Origin: AC-49 sp963817035
GTDB lineage: Bacteria > Actinomycetota > Thermoleophilia > Solirubrobacterales > Solirubrobacteraceae
Assembly (NCBI GenBank): GCA_963817035.1
Contig: CAWFMM010000003.1
Coordinates: forward strand, 558,001 to 622,000
Direction of reading: 5' to 3'
DNA length: 64,000 nucleotides
Position numbers and translations under genes: made by a program
Shown: piece by piece, positions 43,508-52,427 of the stretch
How the letters are laid out: each line of letters begins with the position of its first letter
How positions within the stretch are numbered: the first letter of the stretch is position 1
The notes under the pieces: generated by a model
Seen by the model: only the letters and a program-made list of their open reading frames with translations
Database searches by the model: none
Told to the model about the DNA's origin: nothing

Positions 43508-44266
43508 GTGCCGCGCCGTCGCATACTCCTGACCGTTGCCGTCGCATGTGTGCTGATCGCCGGCGGCGCGCGCCAGCCGACCGCGCCGGCCCGGGCGCAA
43601 ACCGACACGACGCCGGCCCAGTCAAGCGGCTGCGTCGCCGACGGACACGAGGTGCGCCGCCACGCCGACGACACGACCGACAAGGTCGTCGCGCTGACCT
43701 TCGACGACGGCCCCAGCGAGTTCACGCCGCAGGTCCTGAGCATCCTGCACCGCGCCGACGTCCCGGCCACGTTCTTCGAGCTCGGCAAGAACATGGCGGG
43801 CCGCGAGGACGTGATGCGCCAGATCATCGCCTCGGGCAGCGAGATCGGCGACCACACCACCCACCACGTCCGCCTCACGGCCCTGAGCTCGGCCGGGATT
43901 CACTCAGAGCTCGCCCGCACCCAGGCGCAGATCGAGACGATCACGGGCTTTCAGACGTGTCTGTTCCGCCCGCCGTATGGCCTGCTCAACGGGACGGTCA
44001 ACAGCATCGGCGCCAAGCTGGGCATGCTGGCGATCCTCTGGTCCGACGACTCCAAGGACTTCACGACTCCCGGCACCAGCAAGATCTACTCGAACGTGAT
44101 CAAGGGTGTCCGGCCCGGCGGGATCGTGATCATGCATGACGGTGGCGGCGATCGCAGCCAGACGGTGGCCGCCCTGCCGCGGGTCATCTCGACGCTCAAG
44201 GCGCGCGGCTACACGTTCGCCACCGTCTCCCGGCTGCTCGCCCTGCAGCAGCTGAGCACGCGCTGA
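43508..44266 (+). CDS. Secreted polysaccharide deacetylase (NodB domain)
   Basis: 252 residues from GTG 43508. A signal-peptide-like start (RRRILLTVAVACVLIAGGARQ) precedes the domain. VVALTFDDGPSEFTPQV, GDHTTHHVRLT (His-x-x-x-His), CLFRPPYGLLNG and GIVIMHDGGGDRSQT are all five NodB motifs with ligands intact. It should remove N- or O-acetyl groups from peptidoglycan or another polymer outside the membrane. The gene is divergent from the glycosyltransferase gene with 24 bp between starts. Confidence 0.88.
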   Translation: MPRRRILLTVAVACVLIAGGARQPTAPARAQTDTTPAQSSGCVADGHEVRRHADDTTDKVVALTFDDGPSEFTPQVLSILHRADVPATFFELGKNMAGREDVMRQIIASGSEIGDHTTHHVRLTALSSAGIHSELARTQAQIETITGFQTCLFRPPYGLLNGTVNSIGAKLGMLAILWSDDSKDFTTPGTSKIYSNVIKGVRPGGIVIMHDGGGDRSQTVAALPRVISTLKARGYTFATVSRLLALQQLSTR

Positions 44267-44439
44267 GCACGCCGCTAGATGGGCCGGCAGACTGGATGGT
44301 TGAACTGATGAGGCGGCATGCAACGAACGTCCAGACCGCGACTCTGGGCGATAGGCCGTGTTCTGGGGGACAGACAACGAGCGACCACCCACCACGGGTC
44401 ACATGGTCGCCGTTCATCCCGCTACGGAGGGTTTTTCCC

Positions 44440-44997
44440 ATGTCCCGCATCACTCGTCTCATGGTCGCCGCCGTCTTCTGCGTCGCCCTGATGGTCCCGG
44501 CCATCTCGTCCGCCAACGTCCAGCGCAGCTTCAACCACACCTTCCCCGTCGCCTCGGGCCTGTGCACCCACGCGACCAACGGCCACCTGCCCAAGCGCCT
44601 CGCCTCCTCGTCGGACGCGATCCTCGCCGCGTGCGCCACGCTGCACACGAGCTTCACCGACGCGCAGAACACCTACTCGACGACCGTCGGCCCGCTGAAG
44701 ACCGCCGGCGTCGAGGCGCTGAAGACGCTGCGTCAGACGTGCAAGGACGCCCGCCAGGCTCACACGCCGAAGGTCTGCCGCACCGCCCGTCAGGCGACGC
44801 GTGCCACGATCCACGGCCTTGTCCAGCAGGCCCGCACCGCCGGCCAGACCTACCACGCGTCGGTCGACGCCGCCCGCAAGGCGTTCTGGACGACGATCAA
44901 GGCCCTCAAGGGTGCCGCGAACGTGGCGACCGACCCGACCGTCCCGCCCGCGCCGGTCGTCGCGATGCCGAGCGACTCGCAGATCGCCACCTCGTAG
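44440..44997 (+). CDS. Small secreted helical protein
   Basis: 185 residues; GGAGG lies 9 nt before the ATG. The signal peptide (LMVAAVFCVALMVPAISSA) is followed by a helical, Ala/Thr/Lys-rich chain with four Cys (LCTHAT, AACATL, QTCKDA, VCRTAR) that may form disulfides. Function unknown. FWTTIKALKGAANVA near the end resembles the ending of the lipoprotein at 25422 (FWNGVKEG), and a distant relationship is possible. Confidence 0.7.
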   Translation: MSRITRLMVAAVFCVALMVPAISSANVQRSFNHTFPVASGLCTHATNGHLPKRLASSSDAILAACATLHTSFTDAQNTYSTTVGPLKTAGVEALKTLRQTCKDARQAHTPKVCRTARQATRATIHGLVQQARTAGQTYHASVDAARKAFWTTIKALKGAANVATDPTVPPAPVVAMPSDSQIATS

Positions 44998-45023
44998 AAC
45001 CGCAGGACAGTCGTCCGTCGGCC

Positions 45024-45052
45024 ACGGGGCGTCCTTCAACAGGGCGCCCCGT
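45024..45052. terminator. Stem-loop after the secreted helical protein gene
   Basis: ACGGGGCG(TCC) pairs with (GGG)CGCCCCGT, an 8-bp perfect stem extended by three pairs (one G-T) around a 7-nt loop, just after the 44997 stop. A short T/G run follows. Rho-independent termination is likely. Confidence 0.6.
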
Positions 45053-45079
45053 TGTCGTCGGTGTGACAGTCTGGAGCCT

Positions 45080-45292
45080 GTGAACGTCGAGATCCGCGGG
45101 GAGATGATCCGCCTCGGTCAGCTGCTCAAGCTGGCCGGCGTGGTCGACACCGGCGGCGAGCTCAAGCAACTGCTCGCCGACGAGCCGATCCTCGTCAACG
45201 GCGAGCGCGACGCGCGACGCGGGCGCCAGCTTCACCCCGGCGACGTGGTCGCCGTCCGGGGACAGGAACTGCAGGTCGTGGCGCGCGTCTAG
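45080..45292 (+). CDS. S4-domain RNA-binding protein (YbcJ-like)
   Basis: 70 residues from GTG 45080. IRLGQLLKLAGVVDTGGELKQLLADEPILVNGERDARRGRQL is a single S4 domain of the YbcJ type, ending DVVAVRGQELQVVARV. The S4 fold binds structured RNA; YbcJ-like proteins are thought to act in ribosome-related processes. Its stop overlaps the next gene on the other strand by 4 bp. Confidence 0.85.
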   Translation: MNVEIRGEMIRLGQLLKLAGVVDTGGELKQLLADEPILVNGERDARRGRQLHPGDVVAVRGQELQVVARV

Positions 45293-45684
45293 GTGCAGGG
45301 CTCGCCGACCGGGCCCCAGAGCTTGCGCAACGACTTGGGAACGCTGCAGATCGATCCGTCGTCGCCACGGTCGTGCCAGACGTGACCGGCGAGACGGCGG
45401 AACGTCTCGGGCTGATCGTCGAGCGGGTGACGGTTCTCCTCGAAGTCCGCGATCGCCCACCGCGTTGACCCGCACTTGCCGTAGAACGTCGTGCCGGGCA
45501 GCGGCCCGGTGATCGTGCGCTTGGTTCCGTGCACGGTCTTGTAGGCGAGGTGCAGCCCCGGCTTGACGTCGGGGGTGATCGAGAGGTTCACGCACCCAGA
45601 CGAGGCGCCGGCCGATCCCGTGATCGCCGCGAGGGCGGTGGCGCCGATCACGGCGGCGAGGGCAACGACGACGGAGAGGCGCAT
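45289..45684 (-). CDS. Secreted hypothetical protein
   Basis: 131 residues with a signal peptide (LSVVVALAAVIGATALAAITGSAGA). The mature protein has four Cys (SGCVNL, YGKCGS, SICSVP, EPCT) probably in disulfides and a WHDRGDDGS stretch. No family recognised. Convergent with the S4-domain gene. Confidence 0.6.
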   Translation of the reverse strand: MRLSVVVALAAVIGATALAAITGSAGASSGCVNLSITPDVKPGLHLAYKTVHGTKRTITGPLPGTTFYGKCGSTRWAIADFEENRHPLDDQPETFRRLAGHVWHDRGDDGSICSVPKSLRKLWGPVGEPCT

Positions 45685-45721
45685 CCGCGGAACTTAGCCG
45701 CAGCGAAGCGTGAAAGGCAAC

Positions 45722-45967
45722 TCAGTCATCCTCCGGCACGTCGGGCACGTCGGGCTCAGCCGCCGTTTCCTCGCTCGCGTACTTCGCCTTGGCCTTGTCG
45801 GCCAGATCGTCGAGGCGCCACGCGATGCTCCGCGCCAGTGACGCCAGCTCCTCGAGCGCCGGGCCCGAGGCTCGCTCGAGCTGCTCGCGCAGCCCATCCA
45901 CCCAGCTCTCGATGCGTTTGGTGTCGCGTTCGAAGCGGGAGGGCTGATCGGGTTCGGTGTCGCTCAT
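45722..45967 (-). CDS. Small charged coiled-coil protein
   Basis: 81 residues. RFERDTKRIESWVDGLREQLERASGPALEELASLARSIAWRLDDLADKAKAKY is an amphipathic helix pair and the C-terminus is acidic (EPDVPDVPEDD). No homologue recognised; a scaffold or partner-binding role would fit. Spacing to the neighbouring genes on the same strand is 20-40 bp. Confidence 0.5.
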   Translation of the reverse strand: MSDTEPDQPSRFERDTKRIESWVDGLREQLERASGPALEELASLARSIAWRLDDLADKAKAKYASEETAAEPDVPDVPEDD

Positions 45968-45989
45968 CCGTTCAGCGTAGCTTGCCGGC

Positions 45990-46994
45990 TCACGAGCCGA
46001 GCCGCGCCGGGAACGTCACATGGACGACCGAACCGTCGCTGCTCTTCGTGCAGTCGCCGTGGGCGGAGAACACCCGGAGCATGTCGGCGTTGACCGACAG
46101 CACGTCGGCTTCGAGCGTTTCGATTCCGAGCTCGCCGGCCTGGCGCTCGAGCGCCGCCAACAGATGCGTGGCGATGCCGTGGCGGCGCCACGGCTTGGCG
46201 ACCTCGAACGCGACCTCGGCGTGACCCGGGCCGCTCGGAACCAGAGCGCCGTGCCCGACGATCTCGTCCTCGACGACCGCGACGAGCCCGAGGCCGTGGG
46301 GCGGGTCAAGCGCCCAGCGGGCCGCGGCGTTCAGATCGACCGCCGCCGAGAACCAGCGCCGATAGCGCGCGTCCATCGACAGACCGCCGAGCAATGCCTC
46401 GACGCCGGCCAGATCGGCGGGCTCCACGGGACGGATTCGTACCCGCGGCCCGGACGGCAGGCGCTCGGCGCGCTGCTTGATCCCGCGCAGCATCTTGCGC
46501 TCCATCACGAGCGAGCCGGGCTCCATGACCGCCAGCGCGAGGCGCGCGCCGCGGCCTGGGAGCCGGTAGCGGTTGCGACTGATGAGCCGCGTCCGCTCGC
46601 CGTGATGGGTGAGCACGAATGTCCAGACCCAGTTGCCGTCCTGCGATTGCCAGCTGAGCGAGCGCTCCGGATCCAGGCGCCGCAGCGCCATCTTCCGGGA
46701 GCCGAGGGTGATCGTGTCACCGATCCGCGGGTGCTGGAACTCGGGCAGCACGCCGTGCGCGCTGTGCATGTCGAGGCCGAGCACGTTCTCGATCCAGTCG
46801 TAGCTGTAGGCGCCACCGCGGGGGGACGGGCCCATCTGCGCCAGCCACGGCCACACGGTCCAGCTCGGCGCGTCGATCTCGATCGCCCGTGTCGTGACGC
46901 CATCGGCGATCTCGAGCAGGTCATCGCCGGGCATGCGTGCCTCCGACTCCGCGGCCGTCGCGCCCCAGGTCAGGATCGCGTGCCGGAGGCCCAT
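45990..46994 (-). CDS. SRPBCC (polyketide-cyclase-like) domain fused to GNAT acetyltransferase
   Basis: 334 residues from ATG 46994, 5 nt after the upstream stop. Residues about 35-165 are an SRPBCC/START-like fold (TTRAIEIDAPSWTVWPWLAQMG, MALRRLDPERSLSW, LISRNRYRLPG). Residues about 180-334 are a GNAT domain: VRIRPVEPADLAGVEALL, VAFEVAKPWRRHGIATHLLAALE, LEADVLSVNADMLRVFS. The joint suggests a hydrophobic ligand sensed or bound next to an acetylation site. No substrate can be named. Confidence 0.78.
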   Translation of the reverse strand: MGLRHAILTWGATAAESEARMPGDDLLEIADGVTTRAIEIDAPSWTVWPWLAQMGPSPRGGAYSYDWIENVLGLDMHSAHGVLPEFQHPRIGDTITLGSRKMALRRLDPERSLSWQSQDGNWVWTFVLTHHGERTRLISRNRYRLPGRGARLALAVMEPGSLVMERKMLRGIKQRAERLPSGPRVRIRPVEPADLAGVEALLGGLSMDARYRRWFSAAVDLNAAARWALDPPHGLGLVAVVEDEIVGHGALVPSGPGHAEVAFEVAKPWRRHGIATHLLAALERQAGELGIETLEADVLSVNADMLRVFSAHGDCTKSSDGSVVHVTFPARLGS

Positions 46995-46999
46995 GACGC

Positions 47000-47629
47000 T
47001 TACGCGCCGCCGGCGTCGGCCGAGCGCCCGCGCAGGTTGATCGCCCAGTTGGCGAGCGGGAGCACGAACAGCAGGCCGCCGGTGAGGATCAGGATGAGTC
47101 CGGCGATCGTGGCGATCGAGCCGACGACCGACCAGCCCCAGGCGCCGAGCAGCAGCCCGCGCAGGGTTTCGCCCTGGAACAGCGCGGTCTTCTGGCCCGC
47201 GAGCGCCTCGTTCTTGGGGTCGGCGAGGGCCTTCGTCGAGACCTGGGCGTAGGTCTGGCCGCCCGCGATCTTTGTGACGTGGACGCCGATGAAGTTGTTG
47301 GCGTAGGCCTTCGCCTGGGCGCCCGTGGTCAGCTGCTGGCCGGCGTACTGCTTGATGCCGGGGAGCAGCGCCGGGCTGCCGGCGGGCGGGAAGAAGATCT
47401 TCTGCGGGGCGAGCTGGTCGTGGACGACCTCGGTGGCGTAGTTGCCGCCGACGACGGCGGCCGCGCCGACGAGGATCATCGCCGCGGCGGCGACCGTGGT
47501 GACCGCGGTCAGGCTCGTAAGCCGTGCGAGCAGTCGGCTGCGCGGCGCCGGAGCGCTCGCGACGATCGTGGGGCTGGCCGAACTGTGGCCGTTGCCTACG
47601 GAGACTGCGTCGGGCGTGAGCGTGGGCAT
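47000..47629 (-). CDS. Membrane protein with extracytoplasmic domain
   Basis: 209 residues. Helix 1 (TAVTTVAAAAMILVGAAAVVGG) and helix 2 (GWSVVGSIATIAGLILILTGGLLFVLPLA) flank a loop of about 100 residues (HDQLAPQKIFFPPAGSPALLPGIKQYAGQQL). The loop is predicted outside. The closest neighbour is the SRPBCC-GNAT gene, 5 bp downstream, so the two are co-transcribed. Function unknown. Confidence 0.6.
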   Translation of the reverse strand: MPTLTPDAVSVGNGHSSASPTIVASAPAPRSRLLARLTSLTAVTTVAAAAMILVGAAAVVGGNYATEVVHDQLAPQKIFFPPAGSPALLPGIKQYAGQQLTTGAQAKAYANNFIGVHVTKIAGGQTYAQVSTKALADPKNEALAGQKTALFQGETLRGLLLGAWGWSVVGSIATIAGLILILTGGLLFVLPLANWAINLRGRSADAGGA

Positions 47630-47810
47630 GCGTGACCTTCCAGGGTTCGTGTCGGGTCCAGGACGGAGCCGAGCAACCGGTGTCCACTCTGCCGGTGCGC
47701 TGATCGCGCTCCATCCGCTCCGACTGCGCGACCTCCTCAGTAGGAACTACCCGCGGCGAAACAGCTCGGTCGACCGTGTCGCGAGCCTGTGAGATGCTGG
47801 CGCCCAGGCC

Positions 47811-48632
47811 ATGTCCGATATGTGGAACAGCGTCGCCGGCGCCTGGGACCGCAACGCCGATTTCGTCGATGCGCACATGCTGGCCGCCACCGGGGCGATG
47901 CTCGACGCGGCGCAGATCGGCGCCGGCGACGCGGTCCTCGATCTCGCCGCCGGGCCGGGCGGTGCGGGCATCGCCGCCGCAGCGCGCGTGGGTGGCTCGG
48001 GACGGGTCGTCATCACCGATATCGCACCCGCAATGGTCGAGGCCGCCGCGCGGCGGGCCGCCGCCATACCACAGGTGATCACGCGGGTCGGCGATCAGCT
48101 GACGATCGGCGCGCCCGACGCGAGCTTCGACGCGGTCATCTGCCGCCACGGCCTGATGTTCGCCGAGCCGCCGGCCGACGCGGTGCGCGAGGCCGTCCGC
48201 GTGCTGCGCCCGGGCGGGCGCTACGCCGCGGTCACGTGGGACGCGCGCGCCGCCAACCCCTGGCTCGGGCTGATCTTCGATGCGGTCGGCGAGCAGTTCG
48301 GCGTGGAGTTCCCGCCGCCCGGCATCGCCGGGCCGTTCGCGCTGGGTGATGCGGGCGGGCTGGCCGACGCGCTGCGCGACGGCGGGCTCGCGGACGTGGA
48401 CGTCCAACAGATCGCCACGCCGATGCGCGCGGCGTCGGTGGAGGAATGGTGGGACCGCGTCCCCGAGCTCGCCGGGCCGCTGGCCGCTGCGCTGGCCGCG
48501 ATGGACGACGATGTCCGCGACGCGATCCGCCGGCGCGCGATCGACCATGCCGCGACCGTCCTGCGCACGACCGACGCCGGCATCGAGCTGGACGGCTCGG
48601 TCCTCGTCGCCTCGGGCCGGCGCCCGGACTGA
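47811..48632 (+). CDS. Class I SAM-dependent methyltransferase
   Basis: 273 residues. SAM motif I VLDLAAGPGGAGIAAA, motif II VVITDIAPAMVEAA and motif IV-like FDAVICRHGLMFAEPPAD, LRPGGRYAAVTWDARAAN, are those of Methyltransf_11/25. A related protein is encoded at 52428-53285. The methyl acceptor is unknown. The gene is divergent from the membrane-protein gene at 47629. Confidence 0.85.
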   Translation: MSDMWNSVAGAWDRNADFVDAHMLAATGAMLDAAQIGAGDAVLDLAAGPGGAGIAAAARVGGSGRVVITDIAPAMVEAAARRAAAIPQVITRVGDQLTIGAPDASFDAVICRHGLMFAEPPADAVREAVRVLRPGGRYAAVTWDARAANPWLGLIFDAVGEQFGVEFPPPGIAGPFALGDAGGLADALRDGGLADVDVQQIATPMRAASVEEWWDRVPELAGPLAAALAAMDDDVRDAIRRRAIDHAATVLRTTDAGIELDGSVLVASGRRPD

Positions 48633-48793
48633 CGACCGGAAGGCGCCCACAAGCCGTGACGGCGTCTCGCCGTTAGCAAGCATGGGTGCCCGTGCCGGCA
48701 GCGGAAATCCCGATGGTTGTGAGGCGCGTCTGAGCGGTCGATCGTCTGACGTCCGGGGTTTGCGCTCACTCGGCCCCTGGTAGTTCTACCGGC

Positions 48794-48955
48794 ATGCGCC
48801 ACGACGAGGACAGCAACGTGAAAGACGAACCGCGCGAAGACGAGCGCGAACCCAACACCGAGCAGACCCACGACGAGAAGGCCGCCGAGATCTTGGAGAA
48901 GTGGACGCCGCGATCGGAGGCCGTCCGGCGGGCGATGAGACGATCGCGCGAGTAG
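48794..48955 (+). CDS. Small acidic hypothetical protein
   Basis: 53 residues from ATG 48794, ending at a TAG at 48953. Composition is very charged: KDEPREDEREPNTEQTHDEK, then KAAEILEKWTPRSEAVRRAM, a helical end. No ribosome site is strong and I do not recognise it. Codon use matches surrounding genes, so it may be a real small protein, but confidence is limited. Confidence 0.4.
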   Translation: MRHDEDSNVKDEPREDEREPNTEQTHDEKAAEILEKWTPRSEAVRRAMRRSRE

Positions 48956-49268
48956 ATGTGCTCGGGATCGGCCCGGTGGCAGATATCCGGAACTCCGGAA
49001 CTGTTTGCGGGCACCGCCAGGCGACGGATGGATCTGCCGCCCGGCGGCCCGCAATCGTGCATTGCCGAGGCCCGGAGGAGGTGGGCTGTGGCAATGCGCC
49101 TGGCCGGCGGGTCAGACCGGCTGCGTTCAGTACAGCGGACGTCTGTGACTGCTTGTGTGCGTTTGCTCCGCCGGCACGGGGAACTGGTCGAGCGGCGGAT
49201 TGCCCTACTCCTTCGCCCTCGCGGCGAGCCGAAGTTCCAGGAGGCGCGCCGCGCCTTAAGGTGGTCGC
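48956..49268. other. Non-coding gap, no feature recognised
   Basis: A 313-bp stretch between the small acidic protein and the DUF1801 gene. Open frames here read as low-complexity Arg-rich shadow translations. A short direct repeat TCCGGAACTCCGGAACT lies near 48988. I see no convincing hairpin or gene. Confidence 0.4.
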
Positions 49269-49700
49269 ATGGCTGAGACCAAGAAGAGCGCGAAGAGCGG
49301 GTTCAATGCCGAGGAGCGCGCCGCGATGAAGGCGGCCGCCGCTGAGCGGAAGGCGTCGCAGAAGCAGCAGGACCTCGACAAGGCGCTCGCGGAGGCGATC
49401 GCCAAGCTCCCCAACGACGAGCGGAAGATGGCGAAGAAGATCGACGCGATCGTGCGCGAGCATGCGCCGATGCTCGCCTCGAAGACGTACTACGGCATGC
49501 CGGCCTGGGCGCGCGACGGCAAGGTCTGCGTCTTCATGCAGCCGGCGAGCAAGTTCAAGGTGCGCTACTGCACGATCGGCTTCGATCCGATCTCGAACCT
49601 GGACGACGGCGACATGTGGCCGACTTCGTTCGCGATCCTCAAGATCGGCCCTGCCGAGGAGAAGAAGATCACCGCCCTCGTTAAGAAGGCCGTCGGCTGA
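49269..49700 (+). CDS. DUF1801-family protein
   Basis: 143 residues. A charged helical start (about 1-50) precedes the DUF1801 core: IVREHAPMLASKTYYGMPAWARDGKVCVFMQPASK, then RYCTIGFDP, and a final helix KITALVKKAVG. Proteins of this family are small soluble alpha/beta proteins, sometimes related to iron binding (Fra-type fold); no reaction is assigned. Confidence 0.75.
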   Translation: MAETKKSAKSGFNAEERAAMKAAAAERKASQKQQDLDKALAEAIAKLPNDERKMAKKIDAIVREHAPMLASKTYYGMPAWARDGKVCVFMQPASKFKVRYCTIGFDPISNLDDGDMWPTSFAILKIGPAEEKKITALVKKAVG

Positions 49701-49828
49701 GTGGACGCCCGTGTCAGCGATCCGGCCGATCTACACCTCGCGTCGCTGCCACCTGCACGCGAACCGAATGCATCTCCCTCCAGCGGCCATGATGGGCTCG
49801 AAGTTGCCCATTTCCCGCGGGCTGTCGC

Positions 49829-50386
49829 TCATCGCTTGGGCACCAGGGTCTGCGCGAGGGCTCCGCTTCGAAAGCGTTGCTCTTCTACGACCTCGAGCTT
49901 CAGATGCTCTTGTAGGCCCGCGAATGGGCTGTGGCCCGCGCCGATCGCAATCGGGACCGTCGACAGCTGGTACTCATCGACGAGGCCGAGGCGGGTCAGC
50001 GACTTAGCGAAGTCAGGACCACCATGGACCAGGACCGTCCCTTCGTCATCGCGGGCCTTCAGGTCCGAGATGCCTGCGCTCAGGTCCCCGCCGAAAATCT
50101 CGGCCGGTCCCCAGTCCGCCCTCTCCAGGGTGCGGGAGAAGACGGCCTTCGGCTTGTCGTTCATCGCCGTTGCGATCGGCCCCTCCGACGCGGCCCAGTG
50201 TGGGCCCATGATCTCGTAGCTCCGGCGACCCATCGCGTGAACGCCGGCCTCCTGGAGCGCGCGGAGGCTTCGCTCGGTCGAATCGTCGCCAAACCACTCG
50301 AACATCCATTCATGGGTCCCGTCGAGGCTCGTGGCAAAACCGTCGAGGGACATGACCATCTTGAGAATCACTTTTCTCTCGCTCAT
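49829..50386 (-). CDS. RibD C-terminal / dihydrofolate-reductase-like protein (YwjB type)
   Basis: 185 residues. KVILKMVMSLDGFATSLDGT at the start, AGVHAMGRRSYEIM in the middle, TVLVHGGPDFAKSLTRLGLVDEYQLSTVPIAIGAG at the end match the RibD_C fold used by DHFR-like reductases. NADPH-linked reduction is the family activity, but substrate is unknown. The gene is upstream of the IS110-type remnant and at the edge of the accessory region. Confidence 0.82.
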   Translation of the reverse strand: MSERKVILKMVMSLDGFATSLDGTHEWMFEWFGDDSTERSLRALQEAGVHAMGRRSYEIMGPHWAASEGPIATAMNDKPKAVFSRTLERADWGPAEIFGGDLSAGISDLKARDDEGTVLVHGGPDFAKSLTRLGLVDEYQLSTVPIAIGAGHSPFAGLQEHLKLEVVEEQRFRSGALAQTLVPKR

Positions 50387-50641
50387 GACAGTGGAGACCC
50401 GCCCTCTCGCGTGAACTCATCGCTCGTGGACGGACTCTGGCCGATAGCCGCTATCCAGATGACCAGGAGTAGCCGGCGCCAGAGTTGCGAGGCGGGCGTT
50501 TGGCTCGCTTCTGGTTTGCGCGACGGATGAAAGTCAAGTGGTGTTGCTTGCCTCCGTGGTGGTGTGGGATCGTTCGTGTCGGGCGCGAGTGACTGACGTA
50601 GCGAAGCGCAGACGTCCGGGGCTGTGGTCTGCCACGCGGCT

Positions 50642-51881
50642 TTAGCCCTTCGAGGGCTCTTTGAATGCGTGCCCCCTTGTCGCACTCGCGCCCGCCTTCG
50701 CCGGCCGGGCTGCCTGCCAGTCGCGACGTTGCGCTTTTAGGCCAGCTCGGCCTGCTCGGCGAGGGCGCGTTCGGCCTCGCGCATCGCGACGTTGGTCGAC
50801 CAGACCTGGGTCTTGCCGCGGGCCTTCGGGGCGCCCGCGGTGAGCTCGAGACGACGCAGCTTCTTGGCGGTCAGTGATGGCTGGCCGTAGGCGTAGTCCT
50901 CGCCGCGGGTCAGCATGCACCAAAACAGACACGCGAGTTTGCGTGCTGAGGCAACGATCGCGATCTGATGGCCGCGCCGCGCGCGGACTCGCTGATAGAA
51001 CGCGTGCAGCGGGCCGGGCTGACGGACGGCGCTCCAGGCGGCCTCGACCAAGGCGTGACGCCCTGGGGCGGAGCCCTGCTTTGAGATTCGCCCAATGCTT
51101 GGCCGGCGCGTCGCCGGATTGGCGGACCTTGGGGTCCAGGCCGAGGTAGCCGACGATCTTGTTGGTGTTCTCAAAGCGCCGGACGTCGCCGACCGCGGCG
51201 AGGAACGTCGCAGCGACGATCAGGTTCACGCCGGGAACGGTCATCAACCTTCCGATCTGCGGCCACTGCATCGCTTGCAGCGCAATGACCCGCTCGACCT
51301 CGGCGATCTCGCCATCGAGGAACGCGATCTGCCGCAGGCCGGCGTCGACGGTCTCGCGCTCCGACGACCGGCAACTCCTGCTCGGCAAGCCACCGGCGTC
51401 CCTTGATGCCGAACCGATCACTCGCCGGCGGACGGCCCTTCAAACGGCGAACCAGCACGGCGTGAATCTCGTTCTTGACCCGCGTCCTGGCGATCACCAA
51501 TTGCGAGCGCCGCGCGAGCCGGCGGCGCATCATCCTCACGGGTTCGTCGGGCATCCAGACCGCATCCAGCGTTCCGGCTGCCAACAGCTTGGCCAATGCC
51601 AACGCGTCCAGGCGGTCGGTCTTCGCGCGGGCCTGACGAATCCCGGTGTCGGTCGGGCTGACGACCAGCACCCGCGCGACGTGTGGCTCGAGGATCCGGG
51701 CGATCTCCCACGCGTTGCCGGTCACCTCCAACGCCACCCGGTCCGTCGGCGCGAGCGACTGCGCGAACAGCTGCAAGCTCTCGCGGGTCGTTGGGACCCG
51801 GCCCCGCGACCGCGGGCCGTCCTGATCGATGATCGCGACCTCACAGAAATCGCGGTGAACATCCAAACCGACCGACCTCAT
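50642..51881 (-). pseudogene. IS110-family transposase, three frameshifts
   Basis: Start ATG 51881 (MRSVGLDVHRDFCEVAII, the DEDD-type RuvC-like N-terminus with the first Asp). The frame reads through AKTDRLDALALAKLL and RTRVKNEIHAVLVRR, moves near 51364 to a second frame (SERETVDAGLRQIAFLDGEI, LMTVPGVNLIVAATFL, the IS116/IS110/IS902 part), near 51094 to a third (GRISKQGS, HALVEAAWSAVRQPGPLHAF), and near 50745 back to the second (RDWQAARPAKAGASAT). Two single-base insertions and one deletion explain this, and the 1240 nt equal 413 codons plus one. The element ends are not identifiable because IS110 elements lack terminal inverted repeats. Confidence 0.85.
50644..50658. terminator. Short hairpin at the transposase 3' end
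   Basis: AGCCCT-TCG-AGGGCT, a perfect 6-bp stem, lies at the very end of the transposase reading frame (overlapping its last codons). It may terminate the transposase transcript. Confidence 0.35.
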
Positions 51882-52070
51882 CCCAGCTCCTCTCACTCGA
51901 TGACGGTTGGGAGAACCGGTGGGCAAACGACACAGACGGATTCGCGCTCTCAGCGCAACCGGGCAAGTCGCAGAGGCGGCCAACGATAAGGCGGGCTCGA
52001 AGCCCATCGCGCAAAAAACGGCCTGCCCCTCAGCGTTCTCCCAGGAGCCCCTGTCCCAGTCCGCTCGACG

Positions 52071-52295
52071 CTAACCCGCCACCCGGACCGACCAACAGCC
52101 CCCATAGAGCAGTTTCATGCCCCGATTTCGGAACGCCTCAACCTGGTGGCGCTGCACATGGGCCGGCGGAGGCACGCATCCCGGCGACACAACGAACTCC
52201 ATCTCAACACACTCGCCGGCCGATTCGGCGCTCGGCCGCCGGACGATGTACACGTTGCCGTCGGGCATCTCAACCTGGTCACCGGCGGACGGCAT
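52071..52295 (-). pseudogene. Truncated cupin-family protein
   Basis: 74 residues from ATG 52295 with AGGTGG at about 5-nt spacing. MPSAGDQVEMPDGNVYIVRR, FVVSPGCVPPPAHVQRHQVEAF is the first half of a cupin barrel (metal His expected in the HxH position, here HVQRHQ). After GMKLLYGGCWSVRVAG it stops, where intact relatives continue with a second beta half. The IS110-type remnant begins about 190 bp further on, so insertion or deletion probably removed the remainder. Confidence 0.6.
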
Positions 52296-52427
52296 CGCAC
52301 CACCTAGCGACGCGACGGCCACCTCGACGACGACGGCAGCCGGCATAGATCGACCTGCTGGATCGGGGCCCTTGCTGGTCAATCGCATCGAACGCCGTAT
52401 ACGGGACTCGGGTATCCGTGGTCGTGG

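Noticed and set aside
46995..48683. Long extension of the SRPBCC-GNAT reading frame
   Set aside because: It overlaps the membrane-protein and methyltransferase genes and has shadow composition.
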